In this document: positions 52,240-62,981 of the stretch, one piece after another | Layout of the letters: the number at the start of each line of letters is the position of its first letter | Numbering within the stretch: position 1 is the stretch's first letter | Source of the DNA: Scatosoma sp045124465 | GTDB taxonomy: Bacteria; Bacillota; Clostridia; Christensenellales; Borkfalkiaceae | Assembly (NCBI GenBank): GCA_045124465.1 | Contig: JBGVLV010000022.1 | Span: forward strand, 1 to 64,000 | DNA length: 64,000 nucleotides | Direction: 5' to 3' | The notes under the pieces: model-generated | Told to the model about the DNA's origin: nothing | The model's database searches: none | The model's input: only the letters and a program-made list of their open reading frames with translations | Translations under genes and position numbers: made by a program

Positions 52240-52280
52240 CGCGGGGCGAATGAAAACGCCCCGCGTTCGGTTTTTTATTT
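52240..52280. terminator. Bidirectional terminator
   Basis: CGCGGGGCG (52240-52248) pairs with CGCCCCGCG (52257-52265), followed by TTCGGTTTTTTATTT. On the minus strand a T-rich stretch also follows, for the convergent permease gene. Confidence 0.85.
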
Positions 52281-53084
52281 ATCGTTTTTAATGACGAGTT
52301 TTTCGAGGAGCGCGACGAGCGCGTACATTGCCGCCGCTAAAACGCAGAGGATAAAAACGGAACTCATCACAAGGTCGAGCTTGAATACCTGACCGCCGTA
52401 AACGATGAGGTAGCCGATGCCCGCTTTCGAAACGATATATTCGCCCATGATAGAGCCGATCCACGCCATACCCACGTTTATTTTGAGCATAGAAATAAAA
52501 CTGGGCAAAGAAGAGGGTATGACGAGTTTAGTCAGAATTTGCAATTTCGTCGCGCCCATCGAACGGAGCAAAAGGATCTTGCTTTCGTCCGTCGCCATAA
52601 ACCCGTTCAGCATATTGAGTATCGCGACGATCAGACCGATGAGAACGGTCATGAACACGATCGCCTCGCTGCCCGTGCCGCACCAAATGATGATGAGCGG
52701 ACCGAGCGCGATCTTGGGCAGGGCGTTGAGAACGACGAGATAGGGTTCGGAAATGCGGCGGAACGCCTCGCTCCACCAAAGGAGCAGAGCGACGGAATAG
52801 CCGAGCGCGACGGCGATGGCAAAGCCCAAGAGCGTTTCCCAAAGGGTCGTGCCAACGTGGTGCATAAGCGTGCCGTTTTGATAAAGCTCGGCGATGGTTT
52901 TCGCGATACGGGAGGGGGAACTGGTGATGAACGGGTTCACCCATTCGAAGGTCGCGGAGAGTTCCCAAAAGACGAGCAAGACGAGCAGGATCGCAAAGCG
53001 GGCTATGCCGACGAGGGTATTTTTTTTACGAACGCCGCGTAAATAGAGCAGATGTTCTTTCGAGTAATTCGTTTGTTTTTTCAT
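52275..53084 (-). CDS. ABC permease, Ssu/Tau/Thi type
   Basis: A 269-residue permease with about six helices. Family signs are FWELSATFEWVNPFITSSPSRIAKTI at the first helix, ALPKIALGPLIIIWCGTG, and the coupling loop LLRSMGATKLQILTKLVIPSSLP, then GMAWIGSIMGEYIVSKAGIGYLI. AAGGAG 9 bp upstream fixes the start at 53084. It overlaps the ATPase gene by 4 bp. The substrate (sulfonate, nitrate or thiamine precursor) cannot be told from the permease. Confidence 0.92.
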   Translation of the reverse strand: MKKQTNYSKEHLLYLRGVRKKNTLVGIARFAILLVLLVFWELSATFEWVNPFITSSPSRIAKTIAELYQNGTLMHHVGTTLWETLLGFAIAVALGYSVALLLWWSEAFRRISEPYLVVLNALPKIALGPLIIIWCGTGSEAIVFMTVLIGLIVAILNMLNGFMATDESKILLLRSMGATKLQILTKLVIPSSLPSFISMLKINVGMAWIGSIMGEYIVSKAGIGYLIVYGGQVFKLDLVMSSVFILCVLAAAMYALVALLEKLVIKNDK

Positions 53085-53815
53085 ACGTTCAACTCCTTCC
53101 AAAGTACTTCGAACCACTTGGAAAATTCCTTGTTTTCCCGCCGTTTCAAAGGCTCGGATTCGGGGAAGTTCACGTCGTGGCTGGCGACTACGCGGGCGGG
53201 GCGGTGGGAGAGGACGAGGATTCTGTCCGCGACCGAGATCGCCTCGCTGATGTCGTGCGTGATAAGGAGCGCCGTTTTTTTCTCGCTGCGAATGATCTTA
53301 TACACGTCGTCGCAGACGGAAAGTCGGGTTTGATAATCGAGTGCGGAAAACGGCTCGTCAAGCAGTAATACGTCGGGATCGACGGCAAGCGTTCGGATCA
53401 GCGCCGCCCGTTGCCGCATACCGCCCGATAGCGAGGACGGATAATTTTTCAGAAACTGTTTCAAGCCGTATTTTTCGGCGAGAGCAAGAGCGCGGGCGCG
53501 GTGTTCGGGCGTATTCGTGCGCTTGACTTCGAGGGGTAAGAATATATTCTTCTCGATGGTACGCCAAGGGAACAGTTCGTCTTTTTGCAGCATATACCCA
53601 AAAGAGCAACCGTTCGTTTTCACTGCCCCGCCCGTCGGCGGGAGCAATCCCGCCGCGAGCGATAAGAGGGTCGTTTTGCCGCAACCGGACGGACCGATGA
53701 TCGCGACGAATTCACCTTCGTTTACGGAAAAATCGAGGTTTTCCACCGCTATGGTTTCGCCTTGCTTGCTATGATAGTGCATCGAAACGTTTTCAAAGCG
53801 TAAAACTTCTTTCAT
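53081..53815 (-). CDS. ABC ATPase, Ssu/Tau/Thi type
   Basis: A 244-residue ATPase: Walker A GPSGCGKT, Q-loop MLQKDELFPWRT, signature LSGGMRQRAALIRTL, Walker B VLLLDEPFSALD and H-loop LLITHDISEAI. Q-loop FPWRT and the whole length are typical of the nitrate/sulfonate/bicarbonate group. It lies between the binding protein and permease genes. Confidence 0.94.
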   Translation of the reverse strand: MKEVLRFENVSMHYHSKQGETIAVENLDFSVNEGEFVAIIGPSGCGKTTLLSLAAGLLPPTGGAVKTNGCSFGYMLQKDELFPWRTIEKNIFLPLEVKRTNTPEHRARALALAEKYGLKQFLKNYPSSLSGGMRQRAALIRTLAVDPDVLLLDEPFSALDYQTRLSVCDDVYKIIRSEKKTALLITHDISEAISVADRILVLSHRPARVVASHDVNFPESEPLKRRENKEFSKWFEVLWKELNV

Positions 53816-53851
53816 TTGCGTGTCCCTTCCAAAAACGTATTTCTATTTCAT

Positions 53852-54862
53852 TTATTTATATATCTCTCCGTAGACCTTGTTCGCGTAAGAGTTATCGACA
53901 AGCTGGGTCATTTTCACCCGTTTGTCGAGTTCGCCCGCGTTGTCGATGATATCCTGCAAGCGTTCGAAACTGTCCTCGGTCATCGTGAGACTCGTACGCC
54001 ACGCGTCGATGTCGCGGTACCGTTTCACGGACGCGGCGAGCGACGTTTCCGAAGTGCCTTCGAAATACGCGGTGAGATAGGGCGCGATGGTCGCGGGGTC
54101 CGTTTCGTTCACGTATTTGACGGCTTTGGTCACGGCGCGGAGGAAACCTTCGGCGGCGTCCTCATTCTTTTCTATCCACGAGTTTTTCGCGATAAAGCAG
54201 GTGTAGGGGACTTCGCCCGACGCCTCGCCGACGGAGGCGACGACGTAGCCTTTGCCCGCCGCCTCGTATTCGTACGCGACGGGGTCGAACATCGTGCAGT
54301 AGTCCGCCGTTCCCGCCTCGAATGCGCTCGTCATCAGGTTGAACGCGACGTCGTAGTTCAAGGTCAGATCCACGCCGTCTTTCAGACCTTTTTGGTTAAG
54401 CACGTATTCGAAGGTCATAGCGGGTACGCCGCCTTTACGGCCCGCAAGGATCTCCTTGCCTTTGAGGTCTTCCCATTTAAAGTCGGGTTCGGCTTTTCTC
54501 GAAACGAGGAAAGAGCCGTCGCGTTTGGTAAGTTGACCGATGACGGTGGGAACGTCGGTCGAACCGCCGATAAGTACGTACAAAGCCGCCTCTGGACCGC
54601 AGAAACCGATATCCGCGTCGCCGGAGAGCACGGCGGACATAACGTTGTCCGCGCCGCCGCCGTTGGTCAGTTCGATCTCGATATTTTCTTCTTTAAAATA
54701 CCCGAGAGCGTCCGCGAGGTACAAAGGGGCGTAAAAGACGGAGTGAGTAACTTCGTTGATCTGTAATTTTTTCACGCCGTCGTCGTCCGTGCAGGCGGAG
54801 AGGGGCAAGATCGTAATGCAGCCGGCGAGGGCGGCGCAGAGGATTTTCGTTGATTTTTTCAT
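53852..54862 (-). CDS. NMT1/ThiY-SsuA-like solute-binding lipoprotein
   Basis: A 336-residue binding lipoprotein with lipobox PLSAC (Cys at about 24). The mature part has LQINEVTHSVFYAPLYLADALGYFKEENIEIEL, the NMT1/THI5 family opening, then SGDADIGFCGPEAAL and LKGKEILAGRKGGVPAM. Family members bind pyrimidine thiamine precursors, taurine, alkanesulfonates or nitrate. GRKGGVPAM and FAL-like features do not decide between them. It is first in a three-gene minus-strand operon. Confidence 0.9.
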   Translation of the reverse strand: MKKSTKILCAALAGCITILPLSACTDDDGVKKLQINEVTHSVFYAPLYLADALGYFKEENIEIELTNGGGADNVMSAVLSGDADIGFCGPEAALYVLIGGSTDVPTVIGQLTKRDGSFLVSRKAEPDFKWEDLKGKEILAGRKGGVPAMTFEYVLNQKGLKDGVDLTLNYDVAFNLMTSAFEAGTADYCTMFDPVAYEYEAAGKGYVVASVGEASGEVPYTCFIAKNSWIEKNEDAAEGFLRAVTKAVKYVNETDPATIAPYLTAYFEGTSETSLAASVKRYRDIDAWRTSLTMTEDSFERLQDIIDNAGELDKRVKMTQLVDNSYANKVYGEIYK

Positions 54863-54903
54863 AATAAGAGATTCTCCGATTGAAAAAAATTTTAGAATAA
54901 TAT

Positions 54904-54933
54904 ATTATATGTGCGGGCATTTATAATTGACAA
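54904..54933 (-). promoter_or_regulatory. Promoter of the NMT1-type importer operon
   Basis: On the minus strand TTGTCA (54928-54933) and TATAAT (54904-54909) with 18-bp spacing, 42 bp before the start codon. The -35 box overlaps that of valS on the other strand. Confidence 0.75.
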
Positions 54934-54955
54934 TCGGGCGAGAAAGTACTATAAT
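54927..54955 (+). promoter_or_regulatory. Promoter of valS
   Basis: Perfect TTGACA (54927-54932) and TATAAT (54950-54955) with 17-bp spacing. The leader is only about 50 nt, which leaves no room for a T-box. Confidence 0.88.
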
Positions 54956-55012
54956 AAAGAAACTGCACTAAAAAAAAGAACGAAAAAGGAATAAGCAAAA
55001 GGGGCAATTATT

Positions 55013-57634
<2,622 letters not shown>

Positions 57635-57702
57635 TATTTTCGGAAAATCGGAAAAACAAAGAAAAAACAGGAAAACTTTTGCAAAAAATTACGTTCAAAC
57701 GT

Positions 57703-57732
57703 TTGACAAAGCACGGATAAAAGTGCTAAAAT
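57703..57732 (+). promoter_or_regulatory. Promoter of rpsL-rpsG-fusA
   Basis: Perfect TTGACA (57703-57708) and TAAAAT (57727-57732) with 18-bp spacing. The leader to rpsL is about 170 nt. Confidence 0.85.
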
Positions 57733-57734
57733 AA

Positions 57735-57782
57735 TAAAGCTGTCGCATAAAAAGGGTAAACTATGCCCTTTTTAAGCTTTTT
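57735..57782 (+). promoter_or_regulatory. Attenuator-like hairpin in the rpsL leader
   Basis: AAAAAGGG and CCCTTTTT (57750-57774) pair, with an outer AAAGCT/AGCTTT extension, followed by a T run at 57777-57782. It begins almost at the predicted transcript start, and so could terminate the transcript early. Confidence 0.5.
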
Positions 57783-57908
57783 TGCGGGTTTGAGGAAAAC
57801 CTCGGACAAGCCGAAAAGTTGCGGCGCGTTCCATTCGCTTTCTTTGAAATTGCGGTAAGGGCAATTTCGGGAAAAATATATTCCAAAATTTTTACAAGGA
57901 GGTCAACT

Positions 57909-58280
57909 ATGCCTACTATCAACCAGCTCATCAAAAAGGGCAGAGAACGGATCACGTACAAATCGAAAAGCCCCATTCTCGACGAATGCCCCCAAAAGCG
58001 CGGCGTATGTTTGTCCGTAACCACGACTTCTCCCAAGAAGCCTAACTCCGCTATGCGTAAGATCGCACGTGTTCGTCTTACCAACAAGCAGGAAGGTACG
58101 GTCTACATTCCCGGCGAAGGTCACAACCTTCAAGAGCACAGCTCCGTTTTAATCAGAGGCGGACGTGTCAAGGACTTGCCCGGTGTGCGTTACCACATCA
58201 TTCGCGGCGCTCTTGATACCGCCGGCGTTGCAAAACGTAAGCAGTCCCGTTCTAAATACGGCGCAAAACGCCCTAAGTAA
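57909..58280 (+). CDS. rpsL: Ribosomal protein S12
   Basis: Component of the 30S decoding centre. The 123 residues start with PTINQLIKKGRE, fixing the start at ATG 57909, behind a perfect AAGGAGG. Lysines of PKKPNSAM (43-44) and of RVKDLPGVRYH, where streptomycin resistance changes occur, are wild type. First gene of the str operon. Confidence 0.98.
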   Translation: MPTINQLIKKGRERITYKSKSPILDECPQKRGVCLSVTTTSPKKPNSAMRKIARVRLTNKQEGTVYIPGEGHNLQEHSSVLIRGGRVKDLPGVRYHIIRGALDTAGVAKRKQSRSKYGAKRPK

Positions 58281-58300
58281 GGAACAGCCAAACGGACGGA

Positions 58301-58528
58301 CCGTAAGTATTGACTTGCGGCGAGGGCGGGGAACTCGTATAAACGCCCCGAAAAGTCGGTTGCGTTTTAAGACTATGGAAACCAAAACGCAAAAGACCTA
58401 CTTGTAATCGGAATATAGCTCGAAAGCCCCGAATAAAAGTAGGCAGTATGCAACGCAAGTTGCAGAAGATTCGCACTTTCAAATCAAAAAAGGAAAGCGC
58501 GATAGCTGTACTGAAGGGTAATGCCCTT
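58301..58528 (+). ncRNA. Structured RNA candidate in the rpsL-rpsG spacer
   Basis: The 276-bp spacer can fold as six consecutive hairpins: 58301-58320 (8-bp stem, loop ATTG); 58324-58350 (GGGCG/CGCCC); 58360-58392 (9-bp stem, 15-nt loop); 58397-58443 (CCTACTT/AAGTAGG with nested TCGG/CCGA and GCT-CGAA-AGC); 58449-58464 (TGCAAC-GCAA-GTTGCA, a GNRA loop); 58514-58528 (AAGGG/CCCTT). The ribosome binding site of rpsG follows at 58541. S7 binds such a spacer in E. coli; the fold here is not a known class to me. Confidence 0.5.
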
Positions 58529-58556
58529 ATCAAAAATTTAAAGGAGGATAAACACT

Positions 58557-59027
58557 ATGCCTAGAAGAGGTAATGTCCCGAAGAGAGACGTACTGCCCGA
58601 TCCTATGTATAACAGCAAAGTCGTAACCAAGCTTATCAATCAGATCATGCTCGACGGTAAAAAGGGTACGGCGCAGACAATCGTATACGATGCATTCAAA
58701 ATTATGGGTGAGAAATTGAATATGGACCCGATGGAGATCTTCAAGCAGGCTATGGAGAACGTTATGCCTGTCGTAGAAGTAAAAGCACGCCGCGTGGGCG
58801 GTGCGAACTATCAGGTTCCTATCGAGATCAGACCCGAAAGACGTCAGACGCTTGCTATCCGCTGGATCGTTATCAACACGAGAAAGAGAAGTGAAAGAGA
58901 AATGTCCAAGCGTCTTGCCGCGGAACTTATGGACGCGTACAACAACGCGGGCGGTTCCGTGAAAAAGAAAGAAGACACGCACAGAATGGCTGAGGCGAAC
59001 AAAGCGTTCGCGCATTTCAGATTCTGA
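58557..59027 (+). CDS. rpsG: Ribosomal protein S7
   Basis: Nucleates the 3' domain of 16S rRNA in the 30S head. The 156 residues begin PRRGNVPKRDVLPDPMYNSK and contain ETRVGGANYQVP-like text (VGGANYQVPIEIRPERR) and the C-terminal KKKEDTHRMAEANKAFAHFRF. AAAGGAGG precedes the ATG. fusA follows after 12 bp. Confidence 0.98.
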   Translation: MPRRGNVPKRDVLPDPMYNSKVVTKLINQIMLDGKKGTAQTIVYDAFKIMGEKLNMDPMEIFKQAMENVMPVVEVKARRVGGANYQVPIEIRPERRQTLAIRWIVINTRKRSEREMSKRLAAELMDAYNNAGGSVKKKEDTHRMAEANKAFAHFRF

Positions 59028-59039
59028 GAGAGGTAAGCT

Positions 59040-61121
59040 ATGGCAAGAGAATACGATTTATTCCACACCAGAAACTTTGGTATTATGGCGCATATCGACG
59101 CCGGTAAGACCACGACGACCGAACGTATCCTGTTCTATACGGGTAAAACGCACAAGATCGGCGACACGCACGAAGGTACTGCCGTTATGGACTGGATGGT
59201 CCAGGAGCAGGAACGCGGTATCACGATCACGTCTGCGGCTACCACCTGTATCTGGAAAGGACACCGTTTCAACATCATCGATACGCCGGGTCACGTTGAC
59301 TTCACCGTAGAAGTAGAACGTTCCCTCCGCGTACTCGACGGCGCGGTCGCTACGTTCTGTGCAAAGGGCGGCGTTGAACCGCAGTCCGAAACGGTATGGC
59401 GTCAGGCGGATAACTACAAAGTTCCCCGTATCGCCTACGTTAATAAAATGGATATCAACGGCGCGGACTATTTCCGCGTAGAGAGAATGATCCGCGAAAG
59501 ATTAGGAGCGAACCCCGTTCTCATCGAACTTCCCATCGGTAAGGAAGATACGTTCAGAGGTATCGTCGACCTTATCCGTATGGAGGCGGAGGTTTATTAC
59601 GACGATCTCGGCAGAGATTTCCGTAAGGAACCCATTCCCGAAGATATGATGGATCTCGCGAACGAATACAGAGCCAAACTCGTCGAAGAGGCGGCGTCCG
59701 CAAGCGACGAGCTTATGGAGAAGTATTTCGAAGAAGGGGATCTGTCCGAAGAGGACATCATCGCCGGTCTTCGTACCCGTTGTTTGAAGATGGAGGCGAT
59801 CCCCATGCTTTGCGGTTCGTCTTACAAGAACAAGGGCGTTCAGTTCTTGCTCGACGCGGTCATCAACTTCCTTCCCAGCCCTCTTGACGTAGACCACGTT
59901 AAGGGCGTAAACCCCGACACGGGCGAAGAGGAAGAAAGAAAGACGTCGGACGACGAACCGTTCTCCGGTCTTGCGTTCAAGATCGCGACAGACCCGTTCG
60001 TTGGTTCGCTCGCATATTTCCGCGCATACTCGGGCGTTCTGTCCGCAGGTTCCTACGTTTACAATTCCACCAAGGAAAAGAAAGAACGCGTAGGCCGTTT
60101 GGTACAGATGCACTCCAACGAAAGAAAGGATATTCCCGAGATCTGTTCGGGCGATATCTGCGCGATCGTCGGTTTGAAATACACGACGACGGGCGATACG
60201 CTTTGCGATGAAAAACATCCCATCATTCTCGAAAAGATGGTATTCCCCGAACCCGTTATCCAGCTTTCCCTCGAACCCAAGACCAAAGCGGGTCAGGAAA
60301 AGATGACGATGGCGCTTATCAAACTCGCGGAAGAAGACCCCACGTTCAAGACGTATACCGATCAGGAAACGGGTCAGACCATTATCGCGGGTATGGGCGA
60401 ATTGCACCTCGATATCATCGTCGACAGACTTTTGAGAGAATTCAAAGTCGAGGCGAACGTCGGCGCTCCGCAGGTTGCTTACCGTGAAACGTTCCGTAAG
60501 GAAGTTGAGGCGGAAGGTATGTACAAGCGTCAGTCGGGCGGTAAAGGTCAGTACGGTCATTGTAAACTTCGTCTGATCCCTCAGGAACCGGGCGCAGGCT
60601 ATGCGTTTGAAGACGCTACGGTCGGCGGTTCGATCCCCAAGGAATATATCCCCGCAATCGACAAGGGTATCCAAGAGGCGGCGAAGAACGGGTATCTTGC
60701 AGGCTACGAAATGGTAGATTTCAAGGTAGTCGTATACGACGGTTCGTATCACGAAGTCGACTCGTCCGAAATGGCGTTCAAGATCGCAGGTTCGCTCGGT
60801 TTCAAAGACGGTATGGCGAAAGCCAACCCCGTTCTGTTGGAGCCGGTAATGAAAGTGCAGATCATCACTCCCGAAGACTACTTCGGCGACCTTATGGGTA
60901 ACGTTTCCGGTCGTCGCGGTACGATCCTCGGCACGGACGACCGTAACGGCGCGAAGATCATCGACGCGGAGATCCCGCTTTCCGAAATGTTCGGTTACGC
61001 GACGGAACTTCGTTCGAGAACGCAGGGCCGCGGTCAGTTCACGATGCAGTTCGATCATTACAGCGAAGTGCCTTCGAGCATTTCGAAAGAGATCATCGAA
61101 AAGCGCGGTAAGAAAGACTAA
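59040..61121 (+). CDS. fusA: Elongation factor G
   Basis: Translocase GTPase. The 693 residues include G1 AHIDAGKTTTTE, G2 GITITSA, G3 DTPGHVDF and G4 NKMD, domain III-V with GELHLDI and GMYKRQSGGKGQYGH. The length and motifs are those of canonical EF-G of the str operon. Confidence 0.98.
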   Translation: MAREYDLFHTRNFGIMAHIDAGKTTTTERILFYTGKTHKIGDTHEGTAVMDWMVQEQERGITITSAATTCIWKGHRFNIIDTPGHVDFTVEVERSLRVLDGAVATFCAKGGVEPQSETVWRQADNYKVPRIAYVNKMDINGADYFRVERMIRERLGANPVLIELPIGKEDTFRGIVDLIRMEAEVYYDDLGRDFRKEPIPEDMMDLANEYRAKLVEEAASASDELMEKYFEEGDLSEEDIIAGLRTRCLKMEAIPMLCGSSYKNKGVQFLLDAVINFLPSPLDVDHVKGVNPDTGEEEERKTSDDEPFSGLAFKIATDPFVGSLAYFRAYSGVLSAGSYVYNSTKEKKERVGRLVQMHSNERKDIPEICSGDICAIVGLKYTTTGDTLCDEKHPIILEKMVFPEPVIQLSLEPKTKAGQEKMTMALIKLAEEDPTFKTYTDQETGQTIIAGMGELHLDIIVDRLLREFKVEANVGAPQVAYRETFRKEVEAEGMYKRQSGGKGQYGHCKLRLIPQEPGAGYAFEDATVGGSIPKEYIPAIDKGIQEAAKNGYLAGYEMVDFKVVVYDGSYHEVDSSEMAFKIAGSLGFKDGMAKANPVLLEPVMKVQIITPEDYFGDLMGNVSGRRGTILGTDDRNGAKIIDAEIPLSEMFGYATELRSRTQGRGQFTMQFDHYSEVPSSISKEIIEKRGKKD

Positions 61122-61209
61122 TTTCACGAAAAACTTGTTTCCCGCCTGAAAAAAGGCGGGAAAACAGAGGAAATTTATCAAAAATTTTGCAAAAATGCCT
61201 GTAAAACAT

Positions 61210-61238
61210 TTGATAAATTCAAAAATTTAAGATATAAT
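61210..61238 (+). promoter_or_regulatory. Promoter of tuf
   Basis: TTGATA (61210-61215) and TATAAT (61233-61238) with 17-bp spacing. tuf is therefore transcribed on its own as well as possibly from the str promoter. A G/C-rich hairpin without T run (61138-61163) lies between fusA and this promoter. Confidence 0.85.
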
Positions 61239-61286
61239 AGGATTGTTCCGAAAACGGGCGACGATATTATATCGCAGATCATTTGT

Positions 61287-61333
61287 AAAAATGATAGGTA
61301 GCTGCGTCCGAGTTCGGATAGGTTATCATTTTT
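61287..61333 (+). promoter_or_regulatory. Terminator-like hairpin in the tuf leader
   Basis: AAAAATGATA (61287-61296) pairs with TATCATTTTT (61324-61333), with an inner CCGA-GT-TCGG hairpin. The 3' arm ends in five Ts followed by AAATC. It lies about 40 nt before the start codon and after the promoter, the place of an attenuator. Confidence 0.5.
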
Positions 61334-61373
61334 AAATCAATAAATATTTATAAGAAAATCGGAGGATTTTAAA

Positions 61374-62594
61374 ATGGCTAAAGCTAAATTTGACAGAAGT
61401 AAACCCCACGTTAACATTGGTACGATCGGCCACGTTGACCACGGTAAGACGACTTTGACCGCAGCTATCACGATGGTTATGGCGGCAAAAGGCGGCGCGC
61501 AGAAGATGAGATATGACGAAATCGATAAGGCGCCCGAAGAAAGAGCACGTGGTATCACAATCAATACCGCACACGTTGAATATCAGACGGACGCACGTCA
61601 CTATGCGCACGTTGACTGTCCGGGCCACGCCGACTATGTTAAAAACATGATCACCGGCGCTGCTCAGATGGACGGCGCTATCCTCGTTGTTGCTGCAACG
61701 GACGGTCCTATGCCCCAGACCCGTGAGCACATCCTGCTCGCTCGTCAGGTAGGCGTTCCCTACATCGTTGTCTTCATGAACAAGACCGACCTTGTAGACG
61801 ATCCCGAACTTCTCGACCTCGTTGAAATGGACGTAAGAGAACTTCTTTCTTCCTACAACTTCCCCGGCGACGATATCCCCGTTATCCGTGGTTCCGCTTT
61901 GAAAGCACTCGAAGTTGCAAGCTCCGACAAGGCTGCTGCCGACATCATCGCTGATCCCGCAGTTGCGCCTATCCTTGAGCTTATGGACGCAGTAGACAGC
62001 TATATCCCTACGCCCGCTCGTGAGGATTCCAAGCCCTTCCTTCTTCCCGTAGAAGACGTGTTCACGATCTCTGGTCGTGGTACGGTTGCTACCGGTCGTG
62101 TTGAGCGTGGTGTTGCGCACGTTGGCGATCCCGCTGAAATCGTCGGTTTGATCGACAAGCCCGTAGGCACCGTTCTTACCGGTCTTGAAATGTTCCACAA
62201 GATGCTTGACGAGGCTCAGGCAGGCGACAACGTAGGTGCGTTGCTCCGTGGTATCAACAGAACGGATATCCAGAAGGGTCAGGTTATCGCGAAACCCGGT
62301 ACGGTTGCTACCGGTACGGAATTCACCGCACAGGTTTACGTTTTGACGAAGGAAGAAGGCGGCCGTCATACGGCGTTCTTCAACCACTACAGACCTCAGT
62401 TCTTCGTTCGTACGACGGACGTTACCGGTATGATCGAACTTCCCGAAGGCGTAGAAATGGTTATGCCCGGCGACAACATCGAAATGAAAGTCGTTCTTAT
62501 TAAGCCCGTAGCGCTCGAAGAAGGTCTTCGTTTCGCTATCCGTGAAGGCGGCAGAACGGTTGGTTCTGGCGTTATCGCAAAGATCATCAAATAA
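61374..62594 (+). CDS. tuf: Elongation factor Tu
   Basis: Carries aminoacyl-tRNA to the ribosome. The 406 residues show GHVDHGKTTLT, RGITINTAHVEY, DCPGHADYV, NKTDLVDD and the C-terminal RFAIREGGRTVGSGV. It is about eight residues longer than the most common EF-Tu, through small insertions in the middle region. GGAGGA precedes the ATG. Confidence 0.98.
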   Translation: MAKAKFDRSKPHVNIGTIGHVDHGKTTLTAAITMVMAAKGGAQKMRYDEIDKAPEERARGITINTAHVEYQTDARHYAHVDCPGHADYVKNMITGAAQMDGAILVVAATDGPMPQTREHILLARQVGVPYIVVFMNKTDLVDDPELLDLVEMDVRELLSSYNFPGDDIPVIRGSALKALEVASSDKAAADIIADPAVAPILELMDAVDSYIPTPAREDSKPFLLPVEDVFTISGRGTVATGRVERGVAHVGDPAEIVGLIDKPVGTVLTGLEMFHKMLDEAQAGDNVGALLRGINRTDIQKGQVIAKPGTVATGTEFTAQVYVLTKEEGGRHTAFFNHYRPQFFVRTTDVTGMIELPEGVEMVMPGDNIEMKVVLIKPVALEEGLRFAIREGGRTVGSGVIAKIIK

Positions 62595-62612
62595 GATCTT
62601 AAAATCAACAAC

Positions 62613-62645
62613 AAAAACAGCTTATCGCAAGATAGGCTGTTTTTT
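62613..62645 (+). terminator. Terminator of tuf
   Basis: AAACAGCTTATC pairs with GATAGGCTGTTT across a GCAA loop, followed by TTTT. Confidence 0.88.
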
Positions 62646-62709
62646 GCGCTTATTTGGATTTATTTTTCTTTCAAGGTGCGAAAGGGGAATGGTTTATGTG
62701 GAACGAATA

Positions 62710-62753
62710 AAAATAACGCGGCGAAAATCTTGTTTAAAGATTTTCGCCGCGTT
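62710..62753 (-). terminator. Terminator of the tRNA pair
   Basis: A perfect 17-bp inverted repeat (62715-62731 with 62737-62753). On the minus strand it is followed by ATTTTTATT, so it ends the tRNA-Asp transcript. Confidence 0.85.
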
Positions 62754-62772
62754 TGCGCGATATACGCTATGA

Positions 62773-62849
62773 TGGCGACCCAGAACGGGCTCGAACCGTC
62801 GACCTCCAGCGTGACAGGCTGGCGCTCTAACCAACTGAGCTACTGGGCC
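62773..62849 (-). tRNA. tRNA-Asp (GTC)
   Basis: Minus-strand cloverleaf. The stem CCAGC/GCTGG encloses loop CTGTCAC, anticodon GTC. Acceptor GGCCCAG pairs with CTGGGTC (one G-T), the discriminator is G and CCA is encoded. Confidence 0.95.
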
Positions 62850-62870
62850 ATTTCCGTTATATGTGAGTTT

Positions 62871-62946
62871 TGGTGGGCCTTCACGGATTCGAACCGCGGA
62901 CCAATCGGTTATGAGCCGACAGCTCTGACCACTGAGCTAAAGGCCC
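62871..62946 (-). tRNA. tRNA (CAT), probably Ile2 read by lysidine
   Basis: Minus-strand cloverleaf with loop CTCATAA, anticodon CAT. Acceptor GGGCCTT pairs with AAGGCCC. The C4-G69 and C5-G68 pairs and the D arm AGCTCAGTGGTCAGAGC resemble tRNA-Ile2 of E. coli, which TilS changes to read AUA. An elongator tRNA-Met cannot be excluded from sequence alone. CCA is encoded. Confidence 0.85.
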
Positions 62947-62981
62947 GTATATGCTATACGGTCATTGCATAATGCTTGAAT

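Noticed and set aside
54956..55012. T-box riboswitch before valS
   Set aside because: The leader from the predicted start is only about 50 nt, too short for a T-box.
61138..61163. Terminator between fusA and tuf
   Set aside because: The stem is strong, but on the plus strand it is followed by AAAACAGAGG and not by a T run, so full termination is doubtful; it may be a processing or stability hairpin.
61332..62387. A 351-codon open frame antisense to tuf
   Set aside because: Antisense frames over tuf are known artefacts of biased codons; there is no ribosome binding site at its start.
62542..62972. Short open frames between tuf and spoIIAA
   Set aside because: They cover the tuf terminator and two tRNA genes.
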